Of a stretch of DNA of 64,000 bases, positions 15,591-24,625 are shown piece by piece. Below the pieces are notes generated by a model. That model was not told where the DNA came from, made no database searches, and was given only the letters and a program-made list of their open reading frames with translations. Source of the DNA: Chthonomonas calidirosea (GTDB lineage Bacteria > Armatimonadota > Fimbriimonadia > Fimbriimonadales > Fimbriimonadaceae); the NCBI GenBank assembly GCA_945882415.1, contig CAMCWC010000004.1:62001-126000 (forward strand), in the 5' to 3' direction. Position 1 is the first letter of the stretch. The number at the start of each line of letters is the position of its first letter. A program made the position numbers and the translations under genes.

Positions 15591-16471
15591 TTCTGGAGGC
15601 GTCTTCAGAAAACCTCGCTCATTGCGCCGCCGCCCTGCGTCGCGAAGAGCTGGTAGTGATGCCGACCGAAACGGTGTACGGCCTGGCGGGTTTGGCCCGA
15701 AGCTCCGCAGCCAATCGCCGGATATACGAGGTCAAAAGCCGCCCCTCCAATAACCCTCTGATCGTTCACGTCGGCAGCATCGATGACGCAAAAAATGTCG
15801 CTTCAACGTGGACTGATTCCGCTGACAAGCTAACCGCGGCATTCTGGCCGGGCCCCTTGACGATCGTCCTGCCGACAGACTCGGAATTAGGAACGGTCGC
15901 AATCCGAATGCCCGCGCATCCGGTTGCGCTTCGGCTGCTTGAGCTGGTTGGCGAACCAATCGTCGCTCCAAGCGCCAACGTTTTCACTCGACTTTCCCCA
16001 ACCCGCGCGGAGGACGTTTCCTCGGAAATCTCCCAGAAGGTGTTCGCGATCCTCGATGGGGGCCCGTGTGAGGTTGGTATTGAGTCGACGATCGTCGACT
16101 GCCGTCGCTCGGATGCGGTCGCGATTTTAAGATCCGGTTCAATTTCTCGCGCAGATATTGAGCAATTTATCCCGGTGGTGGATTCAGATGCCGACGTCCG
16201 CGTTCCCGGCCAGTACAAGCGTCACTACGCTCCGAAGATTCCCGTGCGACTTGTGGAAGTCCCTACGCCGGAAGCGCATGGCCTCACCATTCTGTCCGCG
16301 ACGATCAAGCAGATTCCGATGCCCCGAGAGCCAAGCGCCTACGCGGCGAGACTCTACGCCGCCCTGCACCAGATGGAAGAAATGAATCCTGCTGAGATCG
16401 AAATCGAAACGCCGCCACGAACTTTGGAGTGGGCAGCAGTCTGGGACCGTCTCAACCGAATGGTGGGTTAG
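15587..16471 (+). CDS. tsaC: Threonylcarbamoyl-AMP synthase, Sua5 type
   Basis: 294 residues. The YrdC domain (about 10-190: 'MPTETVYGLAG', 'KSRPSNNPLIVHV', 'WPGPLTIVL', 'APSANVFTRLSPTRAEDV') is followed by the linker 'VPGQYKRHYAP' and a small Sua5 C-terminal domain, so it is the long Sua5 form. It makes threonylcarbamoyl-AMP from Thr, bicarbonate and ATP, the first step of tRNA t6A37 formation; its partner tsaD is at 34461. The TTG start overlaps the aroE stop (TTGA). It converges on nagA with a 4-nt overlap. Confidence 0.93.
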   Translation: MILEASSENLAHCAAALRREELVVMPTETVYGLAGLARSSAANRRIYEVKSRPSNNPLIVHVGSIDDAKNVASTWTDSADKLTAAFWPGPLTIVLPTDSELGTVAIRMPAHPVALRLLELVGEPIVAPSANVFTRLSPTRAEDVSSEISQKVFAILDGGPCEVGIESTIVDCRRSDAVAILRSGSISRADIEQFIPVVDSDADVRVPGQYKRHYAPKIPVRLVEVPTPEAHGLTILSATIKQIPMPREPSAYAARLYAALHQMEEMNPAEIEIETPPRTLEWAAVWDRLNRMVG

Positions 16472-17505
16472 GCTTCGAGCCGATATCGATCGACGATCTT
16501 AAACTCTTCGTCAAAAACCAGCCACTGCCGGATCGGGGGATTCCCAACCACCGATCTCGGATTCAGACAACAGCTTCGAATGGCGAGCTCCGGTCCAAAG
16601 TCCTGCGCCAAATTTTGGAACGCGTCTGCTAGCGTGATCGCGCTTCCAGCTAGTGTCCCGTTCTTTAGTCGCACCTGACCTTTTCCGACCACACACTCAA
16701 GTCCCCACATAAAGAGTTCTGTCCCTTCCTTCAGCCCAGAAGCCATAGTTGAGTCGCTGACGGCGATGATCTTGTCGGACTTTGCGCGAACCAAAACCCG
16801 AGCCGCTGGAGGCGATACGTGGATCCGATCGTAGATCAGCTCCGTTCGGATTCGATCGTCGAGCAACGCAAACCCAACCGTTCCGGCTTCTCGGTGATGC
16901 AAAGGCCGCATTGCGTTGAATGTATGGGTCGTGTGCCGCGCCCCAGCGTCGGCCGCCATTACGCATTCTTCAAAAGTGGCATTCGTGTGCCCAAGGCTGG
17001 AGACGACGTGGCGTTCCGTGAGTTGCGCGATTAGTTCATATCCCCCCGGGATTTCTGGGGCGAGAGTGACCAGCTTGAGTCGAGGATGGTTGAGAACTTC
17101 TTCCCACTTGTCGCCGTGCTCGGCAGGGTTTTGGATGAAGGCAGCAGGCTGAGCACCGGGGAAGACCGGCGAAATGAACGGACCTTCCAAGTGAAAACCG
17201 GCAACGACGGGATGGTTCGGGAGCCCTTCGATCGCTCGCTTCACGTCTTCAACGAGCGCGGTGACGGTGGTGAAGAGCACTTTGTCGTAACCAATCGCGT
17301 CGAGTTGCTGCGCAAGTTCGAGTTGTTGCTCGGCATCACTGGTCATGAAGTCGATGCCGAAGGCTCCGTGGAAATGGATGTCAACAAATCCTGGAGCAAG
17401 GAGCGGCGCATCCTGGGCATCGGTGGGTGTCCAGGTTCCGGAATCGAGGTCAACGTTGTATGTCTCAAATCCCGACGGACCGATTGCGCGGAAAGTGCCC
17501 TTCAT
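16468..17505 (-). CDS. nagA: N-acetylglucosamine-6-phosphate deacetylase
   Basis: 345 residues of the amidohydrolase family. Metal and substrate motifs are present: 'PGFVDIHFHGA', 'HLEGPFI', 'SLGHTNA', 'THTFNAMRPLHHREAG', and the general base Asp in 'IAVSDS'. It removes acetate from GlcNAc-6-phosphate in amino-sugar or peptidoglycan recycling. Its ATG overlaps the dprA stop by 4 nt. Confidence 0.93.
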   Translation of the reverse strand: MKGTFRAIGPSGFETYNVDLDSGTWTPTDAQDAPLLAPGFVDIHFHGAFGIDFMTSDAEQQLELAQQLDAIGYDKVLFTTVTALVEDVKRAIEGLPNHPVVAGFHLEGPFISPVFPGAQPAAFIQNPAEHGDKWEEVLNHPRLKLVTLAPEIPGGYELIAQLTERHVVSSLGHTNATFEECVMAADAGARHTTHTFNAMRPLHHREAGTVGFALLDDRIRTELIYDRIHVSPPAARVLVRAKSDKIIAVSDSTMASGLKEGTELFMWGLECVVGKGQVRLKNGTLAGSAITLADAFQNLAQDFGPELAIRSCCLNPRSVVGNPPIRQWLVFDEEFKIVDRYRLEA

Positions 17506-18530
17506 GGCTTTATAGCGTAGCCCGGACCGTCCCGAAGTATCTTGCCGTCAAGCTCCAGCATGGTGAGTTCTCCTAGGACATCTGAAGCCGTTGCGCCGAC
17601 CGCGGCGACAATCTTGTCGGTCGGTTGCGGCTCCACGGTAAGAACCGCGAGGATTCGTCCCGCCAATGAATCTGCATCAGTCTGGGCAAAACTGCTGGCA
17701 GCAAACAAAGATGGAGTGGTGTCCATATCCAGCGATTCCAGCACTTGGTCGGGGTGATCGACCAGGGTTGCGCCATCTCGGATCAAGGCGAAGGAGCCTA
17801 AAAAGTTTGGATTATTGATGTTTGCAGGAACGACAAAAACCGGTCGGCCGATGTCATTTGCGATGTTAGCCGTGCTTAGAGCGCCCGATCTTGCCGGTGC
17901 TTCAACCACCAGCACCGCGAGGCTTAGAGCCGCAATGAGGCTGTTCCTTTGCAGGAACTTGTATTCGTTCGGCTTGCTGCCGCAGGCAAACTGGCTCAAG
18001 ATCGCGCCTCGCTCCCGGATTTGCATAAACAGTCCGGCATGGGCAGCCGGGTAGGTCACATCCACGCCGCAAGCGAGGACGGCAACGGTTGCGCCTTCTA
18101 CCGCCAAAGCGCCTTTGTGAGCGGCGGCATCAATTCCGAGCGCACCGCCGCTGACCACCGTCACTCCGCGCTGGGCAAAGGCTTCTGCAAACTTTTGGGC
18201 GCATGCCTTGCCATAGGTGCTTGCGCCGCGGGTTCCGACAATGGCAATGGTCGGTCGATGCAGGCAACTCAAATCGCCCCAACCGAACAGCGCGGGCGGG
18301 GGAATCTCGAGTTCGTGCAGTAACTCCGGCATCTCCGCCGGCCGAATCGGCTCGGCACCATTTCGAAGTGCATCCGTAAGGGCGTCTAGGGGCGCGTTTC
18401 GGGCACGATTTCGCTCGACCTCGGTTAGGAGAGGGCTAGCGAGAAAATCATCCTCAGACGCAAGTATCGCCCGCGCTTTGGCGGGCGATACTTCGCTGGC
18501 GAGGAGTTGTTGAATGAACTCCGTCGTCAT
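17502..18530 (-). CDS. dprA: DNA-processing protein DprA
   Basis: 342 residues. The extended Rossmann fold is clear ('IAIVGTRGASTYG', 'SGGALGIDAAAHKGAL', 'FLQRNSLIAALS', 'ARSGALSTA'), with a C-terminal winged-helix-like domain from about residue 280. DprA loads RecA on incoming single-stranded DNA during natural transformation; the pseudopilins in this genome and ComEC-like functions elsewhere would be the natural partners. It sits 11 nt downstream of the PQQ-propeller gene. Confidence 0.94.
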   Translation of the reverse strand: MTTEFIQQLLASEVSPAKARAILASEDDFLASPLLTEVERNRARNAPLDALTDALRNGAEPIRPAEMPELLHELEIPPPALFGWGDLSCLHRPTIAIVGTRGASTYGKACAQKFAEAFAQRGVTVVSGGALGIDAAAHKGALAVEGATVAVLACGVDVTYPAAHAGLFMQIRERGAILSQFACGSKPNEYKFLQRNSLIAALSLAVLVVEAPARSGALSTANIANDIGRPVFVVPANINNPNFLGSFALIRDGATLVDHPDQVLESLDMDTTPSLFAASSFAQTDADSLAGRILAVLTVEPQPTDKIVAAVGATASDVLGELTMLELDGKILRDGPGYAIKP

Positions 18531-18541
18531 GTTAGGTGGGC

Positions 18542-20332
18542 TTAGCCGCCGATACCGCCGCCGCCACCACCGCCGCCGATTCCGCCACCACCGGCTCCGC
18601 CAGGCTGGCCATTATTCTGCGATCCTGGCAACTTAACCGGAGCGAGCGAGTTATCGATGGTGAGCGCGAAGTCTTGCTTTGCTTCGTTGCCGAGCCAGTC
18701 AAGAACCGTGACCACGAACTTCTTGCGACCATTCGTGAGGACCCGGTTGGCTCCAGCTGTGCTGAATCGTACGACAATCAGTCCATCTCGGCCAATCGTG
18801 TAATCCAATTTCTGGCCATCAACTTCAATCTTGAGCGTGCTCTCGTTCCATCCAGATGCCTCATCGGAAATCTTGAACGCGAGGAACAGCGGAGGCTGAC
18901 CGGAAACCTGGTCTCCCGGGTTAGGGAAGAGCATCGTGACTTGCGGAGCCGTGAGGTCTACGCCGAGAAGATTGTCGAAGGCTAGGACGCTGCCATCTTT
19001 TGCTGGGACCAAGAGGGTGTTTCCAGAAACGGTAGCCGCTCCCGATGCTTGCACGAACACTGGAGGGAGGGTGTTCTGACCTTGTCCGCCAGGACCGCCG
19101 CCACCTGGGCCGCCACCACCAGGTCCGCCGCCGCCGTTTCGACCGCCGCCACCAGCACCTTGGCCGCCGCCGCCGTTTCGGCCGCCGCCAGCACCGCCAC
19201 CGCCGAATCCGCCGGCGCCACCGGCACCGCCGAATCCACCAGCGCCGCCGCCGCCACCAAATCCACCGCCGAAGCCGCCACCAGGACCGCCTGCGCCAGG
19301 ACCACCGGCACCTGGTCCGCGACCACCGGCCGCACCGCCAGCTGGCTCTTCAAGCGGACGAATCACGTAGCTCCAGATTGGCTTGCTCTGCGTCGGGTCC
19401 ACCAAATTGACGGCACCGTTCGCGGTAAGAACCACGTACTTGCTGCCAGATGAAGTCGGCGTCGCGATAGGACCGCTGCCCAGGTTCACCGGAACCTTCG
19501 AAATCAGCGTTCGGTTGAGGTCATAAATCTTGCAGATGCCCTCGGAACTGGTAACCAGAATTCCTGACGACGAAACCGCCGGAGAGTAGATCAACTGAAG
19601 ACCAGTGGCGACTTGCCATTTCAGGCTGCCGGTTGCCGCGTTTAGTGCGACCAAAACGCCGCCCGAGTTGGCGTAGATCGTATCCGCGGCGACGATTGGA
19701 ACCGCACCGGAAACAACTCGCTCGAATCGCTGCTTCCAATTCACCTTTTGGGTCGCGATGTTGATCGAGAGCAATTCTTGCTGCGTGTTGAAAACAAGGA
19801 TGTTGTTTGCAAAGCCAGCAATTCCGCCGGAAATTCCACCCGGAACAGCCAAAGGTGCCGTCCAGGCCGTTTCGCCCGTGTTTGCATCAAGTGCTACCAG
19901 CGTGTTGTTTGCCTGGGCGAAGACAACGTATTTATCTTCAACAACGATTGGCTGACCGATGGGTGAGCCTGGGGTGTTGATGGTCCACTTCGGTTCGCCC
20001 TTCGCGGGGTCAATTCCGTAGGCGATCTTGTTGTCGCCGATCGCGACGATGACGCCTGCAGCCTTTACCGGGGCAGAACGGAAAGCGCCTGCAATTGGAT
20101 CCAGTTGCGGATATCGCCACTTCAGATTCCCAGACGCCTTTTCGATCGAAAAGACTCGACCACCAACGCTGGTGTACATGGTGTCTCCATCCACCAGCGG
20201 TGCGCCGCTGGGGGCGACCGTCGTTGGGTACAGCCATCGCCACGCGAGCGGTGCCGGTCCGTCAAGTTGGGCCATAGCGACCGTAGCGAAGAGGGCCATA
20301 CAGCCGGTTGTGAAAGTGCGCATTTTTCGCAT
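18542..20332 (-). CDS. Secreted PQQ-type beta-propeller protein with Gly-rich segment
   Basis: 596 residues with a signal peptide (about 1-21, ending 'VAMAQ'). Residues 25-325 are repeated propeller blades with PQQ-like 'ALDANTGETAW', 'ALNAATGSLKW' motifs. About 340-430 is almost pure Gly with Ala, Phe, Pro, Asn (for example 'GGGFGGGFGGGGGAGGFGG'), and the protein ends in a second Gly tail ('GGGGGGGGIGG'). Between them is an Ig-like domain ('DLTAPQVTMLFPNPGDQVSG'). Probably an envelope or matrix protein; no enzyme site is visible. Confident of the gene, not of its role. Confidence 0.8.
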   Translation of the reverse strand: MRKMRTFTTGCMALFATVAMAQLDGPAPLAWRWLYPTTVAPSGAPLVDGDTMYTSVGGRVFSIEKASGNLKWRYPQLDPIAGAFRSAPVKAAGVIVAIGDNKIAYGIDPAKGEPKWTINTPGSPIGQPIVVEDKYVVFAQANNTLVALDANTGETAWTAPLAVPGGISGGIAGFANNILVFNTQQELLSINIATQKVNWKQRFERVVSGAVPIVAADTIYANSGGVLVALNAATGSLKWQVATGLQLIYSPAVSSSGILVTSSEGICKIYDLNRTLISKVPVNLGSGPIATPTSSGSKYVVLTANGAVNLVDPTQSKPIWSYVIRPLEEPAGGAAGGRGPGAGGPGAGGPGGGFGGGFGGGGGAGGFGGAGGAGGFGGGGAGGGRNGGGGQGAGGGGRNGGGGPGGGGPGGGGPGGQGQNTLPPVFVQASGAATVSGNTLLVPAKDGSVLAFDNLLGVDLTAPQVTMLFPNPGDQVSGQPPLFLAFKISDEASGWNESTLKIEVDGQKLDYTIGRDGLIVVRFSTAGANRVLTNGRKKFVVTVLDWLGNEAKQDFALTIDNSLAPVKLPGSQNNGQPGGAGGGGIGGGGGGGGIGG

Positions 20333-20371
20333 CGTAACCGTTCGTCTCCGGGGAAAACTCCCCCGTACATT

Positions 20372-20399
20372 GTAGACAGAGCCCGTCCGGGATGTCTAC
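20372..20399. promoter_or_regulatory. Inverted repeat between divergent genes
   Basis: GTAGACA (20372-20378) and TGTCTAC (20393-20399) form a perfect 7-bp inverted repeat with a 14-base spacer, in the short region between the propeller gene and the deacetylase gene. It could be an operator for either gene or a leader hairpin. Confidence 0.3.
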
Positions 20400-20457
20400 C
20401 GGACACACTCAGTCATACTTGGGACGCGCGAAGCGGTCACCGCGTCACGCTTGAGCG

Positions 20458-21144
20458 ATGCCGAGCCTCATTCTTTGTTATCACAAGGTCGGACCGGAGT
20501 CGGCCGAAGGTCGATTTTTGAACGTCTCGCCCGAAACTTTGGCCAAGCACGTCAAATTTTTCCTTCGACGCGGATTTCAGGGCCGCACCGTCAGCGGCTT
20601 GGCATTGGCCCCAAACGTTCGAGAAATCGCCTTCACGTTCGATGACGCATACCAATGCGCCACCGATCACGTTCCGGAAATTTTTAAGCCTCACGGGCTC
20701 TCGGCCACCTTTTACGCAGTCCCCGGGTTGGAGGAATCATCTTGGGACGGGACGCGAGCCAGAAAGCTTGCGTCTATGGAAAAACTGCTTGAACTTGAAA
20801 GGGGCGGGCACGAAATCGGGAATCACACCTACCGGCACCCGCACTTGGCCGGCTTAACCCGACGAATCGTGCTTGAGGAGCTTCTTTTGGCGCAACAAGC
20901 ACTCGTTGACCAGGGCCTTTCAATCACATCGGTTTGCTACCCATTTGGCTCGCACAATGATCTCACGGTTCGCGTGGCGAAGCGGATCGGTCTAGTTAGA
21001 GGTGTCACGTTATCAAAGGGATTGGTCCCTGAAGGGGCAGATCCTCTTCGCTTGCCTCGCGTTGTAGTGGGCTTTCGGGATGGTCCCCCTTTGCTGACCT
21101 ACAAGATTTGGGTCCGTCCCCTGTTGCAGCGCGTCGGACTTTGA
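20458..21144 (+). CDS. Polysaccharide deacetylase (NodB-like)
   Basis: 228 residues, no signal peptide. NodB motifs: 'LCYHKVG' at the start, 'AFTFDDAY' (catalytic Asp and metal Asp) and 'GHEIGNHTYRHPHL' (the HxxxH metal ligands). Family members remove N-acetyl groups from chitin, peptidoglycan or lipid-linked sugars; the substrate is not readable here. tRNA-Ile follows 20 nt after the stop. Confidence 0.87.
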   Translation: MPSLILCYHKVGPESAEGRFLNVSPETLAKHVKFFLRRGFQGRTVSGLALAPNVREIAFTFDDAYQCATDHVPEIFKPHGLSATFYAVPGLEESSWDGTRARKLASMEKLLELERGGHEIGNHTYRHPHLAGLTRRIVLEELLLAQQALVDQGLSITSVCYPFGSHNDLTVRVAKRIGLVRGVTLSKGLVPEGADPLRLPRVVVGFRDGPPLLTYKIWVRPLLQRVGL

Positions 21145-21164
21145 GGTATCTTCTGAAATCGCGT

Positions 21165-21241
21165 GGGCTCGTAGCTCAGTTGGTTAGAGCACACCCCTGA
21201 TAAGGGTGAGGTCACAGGTTCGAGTCTTGTCGGGCCCACCA
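21165..21241 (+). tRNA. tRNA-Ile (anticodon GAT)
   Basis: Complete cloverleaf: acceptor GGGCTCG/CGGGCCC, D arm 'GCTCAGTTGGTTAGAGC', anticodon stem CACCC/GGGTG around CTGATAA, and T arm with GGTTCGAGTC. CCA is encoded at 21239-21241. Confidence 0.97.
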
Positions 21242-21280
21242 GTCTTCCTTCCGGTAATCCGTTGAAGGAAGACTTTTTTT
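21242..21280 (+). terminator. Rho-independent terminator of tRNA-Ile
   Basis: A perfect 10-bp stem GTCTTCCTTC/GAAGGAAGAC with a 12-base loop is followed by seven T. It begins directly after the CCA end of the tRNA. Confidence 0.93.
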
Positions 21281-21295
21281 ATTCCAGAGTTTTGG

Positions 21296-23461
21296 TCACT
21301 GGCCGGGCAGTTGGGCGGCTTTGATCTCAATTCGATTCAATCGGCCGTCTGACTTGCCACGATTGATGATGCGGATGAATCGCACTCGTGGTGCCGGTCC
21401 TCGGTATCGAACCGCGCCGTCGGCGTCTTTTCGGTTCGCAAAAGCCCACCGAAAGTCTGCTTCGATGGCGAAGGGCGAAGCTTCGTCCACGCGTTGCCCG
21501 GTGCCGTATCCGAGAATCTGGAATGACTTCCAAAAATCGCCCTCAGAAAAGAGCGCAATTTCCGCGATGGTTCTGTCTCGCCCGAGATCAATTTCGACCC
21601 ACGCACGATCCTTACCGACCAAAGTAACGCCCGACGGTGCACCGTTCCCAACCAAGGAAACAAGCTTTGCTGGAGGATCGTTTTCCGAGTTGGAAATGGA
21701 CTTTCCTTTGGCAAGATCGGATTGCTCGATCGGAAGATCTGGCAGATTGAGTCTCGCCTCGAGGAACGCCACCGCCTGATTTCCGCGAGCCGCTGTGTCC
21801 ACGAGTTGCCAGGTCTTGATCCAAAAATCGTCGGAGACTCCATTTTTGGTAACGCGAAGGAGTCGCATGCCAGCCGGTTCACCTGCCGTTGTTGCGGGAA
21901 GCACCACGCTGCCGGTTCCCGTTTTTCCTTCGGCAAAAGGTACGCCAGTGCTTGGGTTCAACAGAATGTAATCGGCTCCCGAAATTGGGCGCCCTACAAG
22001 GTCAAGTACTCGAATAATCGTGGTCTTGGGTAACTCGACGGCCTTTCCTCGATGCTTCGCGTCGATAAAGGCAATGTCCGTTGCGGGTAGCAATGCTTGG
22101 ACCGAAAGCGGCGTGACATCGAATATTGGGCTGGACGAGGGTTCGTAAGGAATCGTGAGCGTTCCCGGCAGCGTTCCCTCGAACCGGGTGTCGCCGTAAC
22201 CCGTTAAGCCCGGAGCCAAGTCTGATGACCCTCGACGAGATGTCGAGAATGGCGGCTTCGTCTGATCGAAGTTGGTGGCCGAAAAGTCTGGTGCTCCGAG
22301 GCTAAGAGCGACGGATTTGATGGACCCGTCCGGGAGCAAGGTCGCCTCAGCGGAGCGTGAAGGATTTACCCGCGCCGACGTCCCAGAGGGGCACCACGAG
22401 TATCGGCTCATGGGTAGCAAAAGCTCGTTGAACAAGCTCGTCGTCTTTTTGAGTTGAGCCCATTGCTCTGGGGCTACACGTACGCTCGGCGCGCCGTCGT
22501 AGAACGTCCAATGGTTGTCCTCTGGATTCGCGTCTGCGCCCTCAGTGACCAGTTGAATTCGAATGGGTTTTGCGAAATCTTCCCCAAGCTTCGATACTGC
22601 AGGCTTGGAAACCTTAACCGTTTCGCTCTTTCCGGGGGCAAGTGGAGCGGCGCTACCAATCTCGCTTCCGGTTCGCTCATCGCCTTTGGCGCTCAGGCTG
22701 AACTTGGCAGGCTCGGTACCAAGATTCGTAACGGTAATGCTTAGTCCGTCCGCCGCTGACTCGACGGAGTCAATCGCCAAATCAGGACCCGTCGCGCTAG
22801 TGGCTGGCTCAAACTCCACAATAAGCGTGGGCTGACCGATCGTGGACTGCGCGCTTGCGAACTCAAATTTGTTCGCAAGCTTCAGCGCGATCCCAAAATT
22901 CTGCTCTGGAGTTGAAATCCAGTTCTGGACGGTAGGGCCAAGACCACCGACGAGCACCTCCGATTCCGAAGATGTCACTTGGAGGTTAGGAATTTCAGTG
23001 GCGTCGTTGTTGCCTTGAGCACCAGGTCGTTGCCAGCCCGCCCTTTGGCCAAAACGCTCACGCCAAGTCGCCGCATTGATAGGGGCAGGTGTCTTGGTAC
23101 CAACGGGCAGGTTTGGCTTGGCCTGAAAGTTCTTGATGAATGTCCGTAATGGACCTTCTGACCACGGGGACTTAACCGCACCGATCTGGCGAAACTCGGG
23201 TTTGTCTCCGGCGACGATGGTTAGACGCAGCGTCGCCGACTTGACTTTGACTCTGTTTCCGTTAAGGGTAGAGATCTCGGGGAACCGGATCAGAATGGTT
23301 CGATCCGGTCCGCCGCTGAGTGTTGCGCTGCCCCCGAAATTTTCATCCGGCTCGAGGCTAACGATATGCGTATCTTGGGCGCGGCTAAAGGAAGCCGACT
23401 CTGTCTGGGAGCTTGCCGTAGCAAAGGGCAGAACCGCTAAACCCAAGACGAGGCCTAGCAT
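21296..23461 (-). CDS. Large secreted protein with DNRLRE-like and discoidin-like domains
   Basis: 721 residues with a signal peptide (about 1-17). Residues 20-220 resemble the DNRLRE type ('DTHIVSLEPDENFGGSATLS', 'ATLRLTIVAG'), 220-310 look like a CARDB/Ig-type adhesion domain, and the end (about 600-718, 'VEIDLGRDRTIAEIALF', 'RFIRIINRG') resembles an F5/8 C discoidin domain. The middle is unassigned. Such parts bind surfaces or glycans; no catalytic site is seen. It follows the small basic protein gene by 5 nt. Confidence 0.72.
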   Translation of the reverse strand: MLGLVLGLAVLPFATASSQTESASFSRAQDTHIVSLEPDENFGGSATLSGGPDRTILIRFPEISTLNGNRVKVKSATLRLTIVAGDKPEFRQIGAVKSPWSEGPLRTFIKNFQAKPNLPVGTKTPAPINAATWRERFGQRAGWQRPGAQGNNDATEIPNLQVTSSESEVLVGGLGPTVQNWISTPEQNFGIALKLANKFEFASAQSTIGQPTLIVEFEPATSATGPDLAIDSVESAADGLSITVTNLGTEPAKFSLSAKGDERTGSEIGSAAPLAPGKSETVKVSKPAVSKLGEDFAKPIRIQLVTEGADANPEDNHWTFYDGAPSVRVAPEQWAQLKKTTSLFNELLLPMSRYSWCPSGTSARVNPSRSAEATLLPDGSIKSVALSLGAPDFSATNFDQTKPPFSTSRRGSSDLAPGLTGYGDTRFEGTLPGTLTIPYEPSSSPIFDVTPLSVQALLPATDIAFIDAKHRGKAVELPKTTIIRVLDLVGRPISGADYILLNPSTGVPFAEGKTGTGSVVLPATTAGEPAGMRLLRVTKNGVSDDFWIKTWQLVDTAARGNQAVAFLEARLNLPDLPIEQSDLAKGKSISNSENDPPAKLVSLVGNGAPSGVTLVGKDRAWVEIDLGRDRTIAEIALFSEGDFWKSFQILGYGTGQRVDEASPFAIEADFRWAFANRKDADGAVRYRGPAPRVRFIRIINRGKSDGRLNRIEIKAAQLPGQ

Positions 23462-23466
23462 CTGAA

Positions 23467-23631
23467 TCAGGCTTCCGCTTTCTTTGGAGCTTTCTTTGCG
23501 GCTGGCTTAGCAGCCTTAGGAGCGGACGCTTTCTTCTCGTCCTTGTTTGCGATCGCTTCTTTGATAGATTCCTTGATCTTTTGCAGCTTGCGATGTCGTC
23601 GCTGCCGAATTTCTTTGTTTCGAACTCTCAT
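23467..23631 (-). CDS. Small basic Lys/Ala-rich protein
   Basis: 54 residues from the ATG at 23631, which has AAGGGA eight bases upstream. It opens with a very basic stretch ('MRVRNKEIRQRRHRKLQKIK') likely to be helical and ends in Lys-Ala-Pro repeats ('PAAKKAPKKAEA') like histone-H1-type tails. It probably binds nucleic acid or the ribosome, but this rests on composition only. It lies 22 nt after rfaE1 in the lgt-rfaE1 operon. Confidence 0.6.
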   Translation of the reverse strand: MRVRNKEIRQRRHRKLQKIKESIKEAIANKDEKKASAPKAAKPAAKKAPKKAEA

Positions 23632-23653
23632 AAATTGTTCCCTTGAACTTGGA

Positions 23654-24625
23654 TCAGAAAGGATACCCTCGTGAGGCGATTCGTTCCAAATCTTCCGACG
23701 TTGGAACGGCGACTCCGATACGCTGAACCACTGCACCTGCGGTTTGGGCAGCAAGATCGAAGCAGATTTTTTGGAATCCAACGGCTGCGAGTCCTAGCGC
23801 AATCGTCGCAATCGCGGTGTCCCCAGCGCCGGCTGGATCAAATACATTCACCGAAATCGGATCGACCAAGAACTCTTCGGTCGCCATACCGTCACCACTT
23901 AGAGTCACGAGGGCGTGATGGCAACCAACTACTTGCTTGAACTCTTCAGCCGCACGTACGGCATCCTCACGATGAATTTCGCGTCCGAGCAGAGCCTCCG
24001 ACTCGGGCTTATTCAGGCTGACGAGGGCTGCCCCGGCGTAACGATGCGCAGTGGATGGCTTTGCGTTCGCGATAAACGGAATGCCAAGGTCATGCGCTCG
24101 CGCCTTTGCGCTTGCGATCACGAAATCGGTGAGGCAGCCCTTTTGGTAGTCCGACGCCAAAATCGCATCTGGCCGTTGATTAGCGATTGCGGAGTCTAAG
24201 CGCTCGAGCAGGGCCGCTTCGACATCACGATTGATGGCTTCGGTGACTTCTTGATCAATCCGAAGCACTTGGTGCGCGGAGTTCGCTACTACCCGGGTTT
24301 TCCTAGTCGTCGGTCGGGAAGGGTCTTGGACCAAAAAGTCGCCGCCGAGCCCAGAGTTTGAAATGGCGTTCTGGAAGTCCTTCGCGGCAGCGTCCGCCCC
24401 CGTAACGCCGATGATCGCTGCATGACCACCGAGGGCCAAAACGTTCAGCGCAACATTGGCCGCTCCGCCCGGAACCGCAGAGGTTTCTCGATGACGAATG
24501 ACCATCACCGGGGCTTCGGGCGAAATGCGGGTGGCGGTTCCGTAGATGTACTCGTCCAGCATCACGTCGCCGATGACGAGAACCGATCGGTCTTGAAACG
24601 ATTGGAGTAGTTCTCGAAAAGTCAT
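23654..24625 (-). CDS. rfaE1: D-glycero-beta-D-manno-heptose-7-phosphate kinase
   Basis: 323 residues of the PfkB/ribokinase fold, the kinase half of HldE without the nucleotidyltransferase half. Seen: 'VIGDVMLDEYIYGTATRISP', 'PGGAANVALNV', 'LNKPESEALLG' and the catalytic 'FDPAGAGDT'. It phosphorylates heptose 7-phosphate on the way to ADP-heptose for LPS, which implies an outer membrane. Overlaps lgt by 4 nt. Confidence 0.9.
   Translation of the reverse strand: MTFRELLQSFQDRSVLVIGDVMLDEYIYGTATRISPEAPVMVIRHRETSAVPGGAANVALNVLALGGHAAIIGVTGADAAAKDFQNAISNSGLGGDFLVQDPSRPTTRKTRVVANSAHQVLRIDQEVTEAINRDVEAALLERLDSAIANQRPDAILASDYQKGCLTDFVIASAKARAHDLGIPFIANAKPSTAHRYAGAALVSLNKPESEALLGREIHREDAVRAAEEFKQVVGCHHALVTLSGDGMATEEFLVDPISVNVFDPAGAGDTAIATIALGLAAVGFQKICFDLAAQTAGAVVQRIGVAVPTSEDLERIASRGYPF

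Noticed and set aside
19080-19340. Possible CRISPR or satellite repeat
   Set aside because: The short GC-rich repeats are in frame and encode the Gly-rich segment.
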